Source: CAYQMF01 sp964418595
GTDB lineage: Bacteria; Planctomycetota; UBA1135; UBA2386
Direction of reading: 5' to 3'
Length of the DNA: 16,333 bases
Assembly: GCA_964418595.1 (NCBI GenBank)
Contig: CAYQMF010000137.1
Location: forward strand, 1 to 16,333
Each line of letters begins with the position of its first letter. The first letter of the stretch is position 1. Under the pieces are notes generated by a model, which worked only from the letters and a program-made list of their open reading frames with translations, ran no database searches and was not told the DNA's origin. The position numbers were made by a program, and so were the translations under genes. Shown here in pieces: positions 13,299 through 16,333 of the stretch.

Positions 13299-15971
13299 CG
13301 TGCGCAGGCGCCGCGCGGCGCGCAACCCGAGGTTGGCATCCGAGGTGCCGGCCACGTCGAAGAAGCGGTAGGCGGCACGCGCGTCGCCGGCGGGAAACGC
13401 GAAGCTGCCGCCGCGGCTGACCCGGCTCTCGGGCTTGGCGTCGAGGCGGAGGCCGTCGCCCGCGCGCCGCGCCGACTCGTAGGAGCCGCTGCCGTCCTCG
13501 CACCATTCCCACACGTTGCCGTGCATGTCGAACAGCCCCCAGGCGTTGGGCCGGAACGTGCCGACCGGCGCATGCACGACGAACCCGTCGTCGAACCCCG
13601 GCTCGATCGGCCACTGCGACCCGGCGCGCTGGGATGCGAGGTCGGCGAGGTTGGCGTGGCCGCGCAGCGAGCTGGCCTCGGTGCCGCTGCTCCATGGCGT
13701 CGTCGTGCCCGCCCGGCAGGCGTACTCCCACTGCGCCTCCGTCGGGAGCGCCAGCCCGTGGCGGCGGAGCAGCTCCGTGCAGTCCTGCCAGCTCACGCTC
13801 TCCACGGGATGCGTCGGTGTGATCGTGTGCGTGCGCCCCGGCTTGCTGCCCGGCTTGTAGGCGCTGGGCTCGCCGCCCTCGCTGAGACGGCGCCACTGCG
13901 CGATGGTCAGCTCGTGCTTGGCCACGAAGAACGCGTCCAACTCGACGCTGCGGCACGGCTTCTCCTGCGCCGTCGCCGCCGGGTCGTAGTTGGGCGCGCT
14001 GGCATCGTCGGCCTGCGCACCCATCACGAACGCGCCGGCCGGTACGAGCACGAACACGATGCCGGAGTCTTCGGTCATCTCGAGCTGCCGGGTCTCCGGG
14101 TCGCGCTGCGGGATCGCCTTGCCCGGCGTGCCGGAGCGCAGGTGCACGAACTCCCACAACTGCGACGACGGGTCGCGGCGCAGCGGCACGAGGTCGAGCT
14201 GTGGTTGGATGCGCAAGCCTCGATACGCCTCGCCCGCGGCGATGTCGGCGATCGCCGCCGTCCACTCGCGCGCGTACTTGTCGATGGTCTCGACCTGCAC
14301 GGACTCCGCCCACTGCAGGCGTCGCTCGACGCTTGCGAGCCGACCAGTATCGGGGGCGCAGAAGGCGCGCAGGTCGTCGACGAGACGCGTGAGCGTGTCG
14401 CGCAGGAACTCTTCGGACTTCGTCGTGGAACCCGGGTCGCCGGGTACCGGTCCCCCCGGCGCCGCGGTCGCGCGCGCGCGGAGCTCGGCCAACGCCGCTT
14501 CGACGCCGGGGAGCGCCGCAGCCAGCGGGCGCCCTTGGAGTTCGAGCCACTCGCGGATCGCGCGCGCCTGCGCCGGCCACGCGGGGTACAGCTCCGCCTC
14601 GCTGGCCACCGCCTCGCGCAGCTTGACGACGTTCGCCAGCAGGTCGTAGGCATCGAGCGCCCGTCGCAGGGCCACGGCCTTGGTGTCGGCCTCCGTGCGC
14701 GCGGCGCGTTCGCCTTCCTCCGCCAGCCGGGCCTGTTCCGCCGCCCGCTCCGCGAAGTCCCGCTGGCGTTCGGCGTCGCGCCAGAACACCAGCGACGCGA
14801 CGAGCGCGACGGCGATGATCGCGCCGACCGTCAGTGCGAGGATCTGCGTGCGCTTCGCGGCACGCGCGCGCACCTGGGCTTCGCGCAGGTTCTGTTCGAC
14901 CGCGGTCAGGTGGTTCTCGAGGCGGGCGGCGACGTCCGTGGCGCTGGCCGGCCGCGCTTCGGGCGCCGGCGACAGGCACGCCAGCGCGAGGTCGACGAGG
15001 GCGGCATCGGCACCACAACGACGCAAGCGCTCGTGGGCGTCGTCCAGCTTGCCGCGCGCGGCGTGCCGGATCATCTCGACGGGGTCGCCGACGTACGCCG
15101 GCGACCCGGTGAGGATCTCGCACAAGATCGCCCCGAGCGCGAACACGTCGGAGCGTTCGTCCATCGCCTCGACTTCGCCGCGTGCCTGCTCCGGCGGCAT
15201 GTAGGCCGGGGTCCCCATGATCGACCCGACCAGCGACTTGGTGCCGTGGTCGCCGCTGCGCACCGTCGAGATGACACTGACGTCGGGCTTGGCCTGCCGC
15301 GCGCGCATGGCGTCGGCGCCACCGGCGTGCAGCACCTTGCCCATGCCCCAGTCGACGACCTGCACTTCGCCGAAGGCCCCGATCATCACGTTGGCCGGCT
15401 TGAGGTCGCGGTGTACGACGCCACGCGTGTGCGCGTAGGCCATCGTCTGGCAGACCTGCAGGAAGATCGCGAGGAAGCGGCCGCGTTGCCCCACGGGATC
15501 CTCGCGCTCGATCAGCAGCGCGGCCATCGTGCGGCCCTTCACGAGCTTCATCGAGAAGTACGGTCGATCGGCCTCGAGCCCGAGGTCGTAGACCGGCACC
15601 ACGCCGGGGTGTTGGAGCTGGCCGCCGATCTGCGCCTCCTCGACGAAGCGCTGCAGGAGCTCCGGATCCTGCCGGTACTGCTCGTGCAGGAACTTGATCG
15701 CGACCTCGCGGCCGAGGTCGGCATCGAGACCCTTGAACACCGCGCCCACGCCACCGCGCGCGAGTTCGCCCTGGACGTGGTACTTGCCGGCGCGGCGCCC
15801 CGGGCTCGACCGCTCGCTCGGGTTGGTCAATTGGATCGGGCCCAGCCCGAGCGACTCGTCGCGCAGGCGCACCCGCGCTTCGACGCCGGCGCGCGCGCGC
15901 AGCACGTCGAGCACCGAGTCGCCGGGGCGCGGCGCGGCCGGATCGGGAGGTGGGGGCACGGGGTCGACCAT
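13293..15971 (-). CDS. Membrane serine/threonine kinase with C-terminal FGE/SUMF1-like domain
   Basis: This 892-residue protein has a Hanks-type kinase domain at about 64-355: a glycine loop ELARGGVGAVF (69-79), the ATP lysine Lys93 in VAIKFL, the catalytic loop HRDLKPANV (187-195), DWG in place of DFG (207-209), and MPPEQARGE for the APE region (258-266). All residues needed for phosphotransfer appear present. One transmembrane helix follows (about 377-397), then a charged, probably coiled-coil stretch to about 440 and a helical linker. The C-terminal domain (about 636-892) is of the FGE/sulfatase-modifying type: VLVPAGAFVMGAQ, LPTEAQWEYACRAGT, GLFDMHGNVWEWCED, VSRGGSFAF. The two catalytic cysteines expected after RGGS are missing. 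It is probably a sensor facing the periplasm, with the kinase in the cytoplasm. I chose the ATG at 15971; the upstream ATG at 16040 would overlap purK. It follows purK by 35 bases. Confidence 0.93.
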   Translation of the reverse strand: MVDPVPPPPDPAAPRPGDSVLDVLRARAGVEARVRLRDESLGLGPIQLTNPSERSSPGRRAGKYHVQGELARGGVGAVFKGLDADLGREVAIKFLHEQYRQDPELLQRFVEEAQIGGQLQHPGVVPVYDLGLEADRPYFSMKLVKGRTMAALLIEREDPVGQRGRFLAIFLQVCQTMAYAHTRGVVHRDLKPANVMIGAFGEVQVVDWGMGKVLHAGGADAMRARQAKPDVSVISTVRSGDHGTKSLVGSIMGTPAYMPPEQARGEVEAMDERSDVFALGAILCEILTGSPAYVGDPVEMIRHAARGKLDDAHERLRRCGADAALVDLALACLSPAPEARPASATDVAARLENHLTAVEQNLREAQVRARAAKRTQILALTVGAIIAVALVASLVFWRDAERQRDFAERAAEQARLAEEGERAARTEADTKAVALRRALDAYDLLANVVKLREAVASEAELYPAWPAQARAIREWLELQGRPLAAALPGVEAALAELRARATAAPGGPVPGDPGSTTKSEEFLRDTLTRLVDDLRAFCAPDTGRLASVERRLQWAESVQVETIDKYAREWTAAIADIAAGEAYRGLRIQPQLDLVPLRRDPSSQLWEFVHLRSGTPGKAIPQRDPETRQLEMTEDSGIVFVLVPAGAFVMGAQADDASAPNYDPAATAQEKPCRSVELDAFFVAKHELTIAQWRRLSEGGEPSAYKPGSKPGRTHTITPTHPVESVSWQDCTELLRRHGLALPTEAQWEYACRAGTTTPWSSGTEASSLRGHANLADLASQRAGSQWPIEPGFDDGFVVHAPVGTFRPNAWGLFDMHGNVWEWCEDGSGSYESARRAGDGLRLDAKPESRVSRGGSFAFPAGDARAAYRFFDVAGTSDANLGLRAARRLRTE

Positions 15972-16006
15972 GGCGGCGGGATCGGGACAGCCGAGGTCGG
16001 AGAAGG

Positions 16007-16333
16007 TTAGCGCCGGCGGACGCAGGAACCCGCGAGCCAAGCCTCGAGCGCGCCGAGCGCGGCTTGCGCGCCGTCCCCCAGCAGGAGCACGTGCCCCATC
16101 TTCCGCCCGCCGCGCGCCTCGGCCTTGCCGTAGAGGTGCAGGTGGGCGCAGGGATGGGCGAGGACGGCCTGCCAGTCGGGCTCACCGGCGTGCCAGAGAT
16201 CTCCCAGCAGGTTGAGCATGATCGCCGGCCGCAGCAGGGTCGGATCACCGAGCGGCAGGCCGCAGACCGCGCGCACGTGCTGCTCGAACTGCGAGGTCGC
16301 GCAGGCGCCGAAGGTGTAGTGGCCGCTGTTGTG
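16007..16333 (-). CDS. purK: N5-carboxyaminoimidazole ribonucleotide synthase (PurK), 3' part
   Basis: PurK uses ATP and bicarbonate to convert AIR to N5-CAIR in purine synthesis; it belongs to the ATP-grasp family. The visible 108 residues are the C-terminal part. They start at the window edge with HNSGHYTFGACATSQFEQH, the strongly conserved PurK stretch holding metal/ATP-site residues, and continue with VRAVCGLPLGDP and AIMLNLLGDLW, then the final domain with HLHLYGKAEARGGRKMGHV, which matches the family's LHxYGK-x-x-RxGRKMGH signature. The frame runs past the window edge, so the start lies outside; the GTG at 16276 is internal. The stop is 35 bases before the kinase start on the same strand. 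The PurE partner is not in the window. Recognition is firm despite the truncation. Confidence 0.93.
   Translation of the reverse strand, partial: HNSGHYTFGACATSQFEQHVRAVCGLPLGDPTLLRPAIMLNLLGDLWHAGEPDWQAVLAHPCAHLHLYGKAEARGGRKMGHVLLLGDGAQAALGALEAWLAGSCVRRR

Noticed and set aside
13192..16248. A 1018-codon minus-strand frame across the kinase gene.
   Set aside because: It is an Arg/Gly/Ala-rich out-of-phase shadow of the kinase frame and has no recognisable motif.

Overview
The window reads as a piece of chromosome from a GC-rich bacterium (roughly 70% G+C by eye), most likely a member of the Planctomycetota. Three things point there: a serine/threonine kinase joined through a transmembrane segment to a formylglycine-generating-enzyme-like (FGE/SUMF1) domain; a secreted protein ending in a beta-rich module of the kind I recall from many planctomycete exported proteins; and a gyrase A whose quinolone-region sequence resembles what I recall from the PVC group. 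This assignment rests on protein resemblance only, with no database search. I see no insertion sequence, prophage, CRISPR array, tRNA or rRNA.

Layout, left to right: the 3' part of a TPR-repeat protein gene (+); fabI, enoyl-ACP reductase (-), convergent with it; divergently, a RecD/Dda-like superfamily 1 helicase (+) whose N-terminus looks truncated or frameshifted; then mutY (-) preceded on the same strand by a CinA-type domain gene (-), a probable two-gene unit; divergently, gyrA (+), followed closely by a GatB/YqeY-family gene, a DUF502 membrane-protein gene and a gene for a membrane-anchored protein with several carboxypeptidase-regulatory-like beta-sandwich domains, spaced like one operon. 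argS (-) is convergent with that operon. Divergent from argS is a secreted hypothetical protein (+). Convergent with that is the kinase-FGE gene (-), which lies 35 bases downstream of the 3' end of purK (-), cut by the window edge.

Most genes are housekeeping: fatty-acid elongation (FabI), oxidative DNA damage repair (MutY), nucleotide or cofactor clean-up (CinA domain), DNA topology (GyrA), tRNA charging (ArgS) and purine synthesis (PurK). The less ordinary part is the cell-surface and signalling set: the anchored beta-sandwich protein, the cysteine-containing secreted protein, and the kinase with an FGE-like domain that lacks the catalytic cysteines. No intergenic gap exceeds 300 bases; the largest are the divergent gaps at 4870-5094 and 12071-12232.

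Most starts lack a recognisable Shine-Dalgarno sequence, and two genes (fabI, argS) have -10-like hexamers so close to the ATG that leaderless transcripts are possible. I do not find a clearly new biological system here. The best leads are the possible frameshift at the helicase start, the stem-loop spanning both stop codons of a convergent pair, and the catalytically degenerate FGE domain on the kinase.
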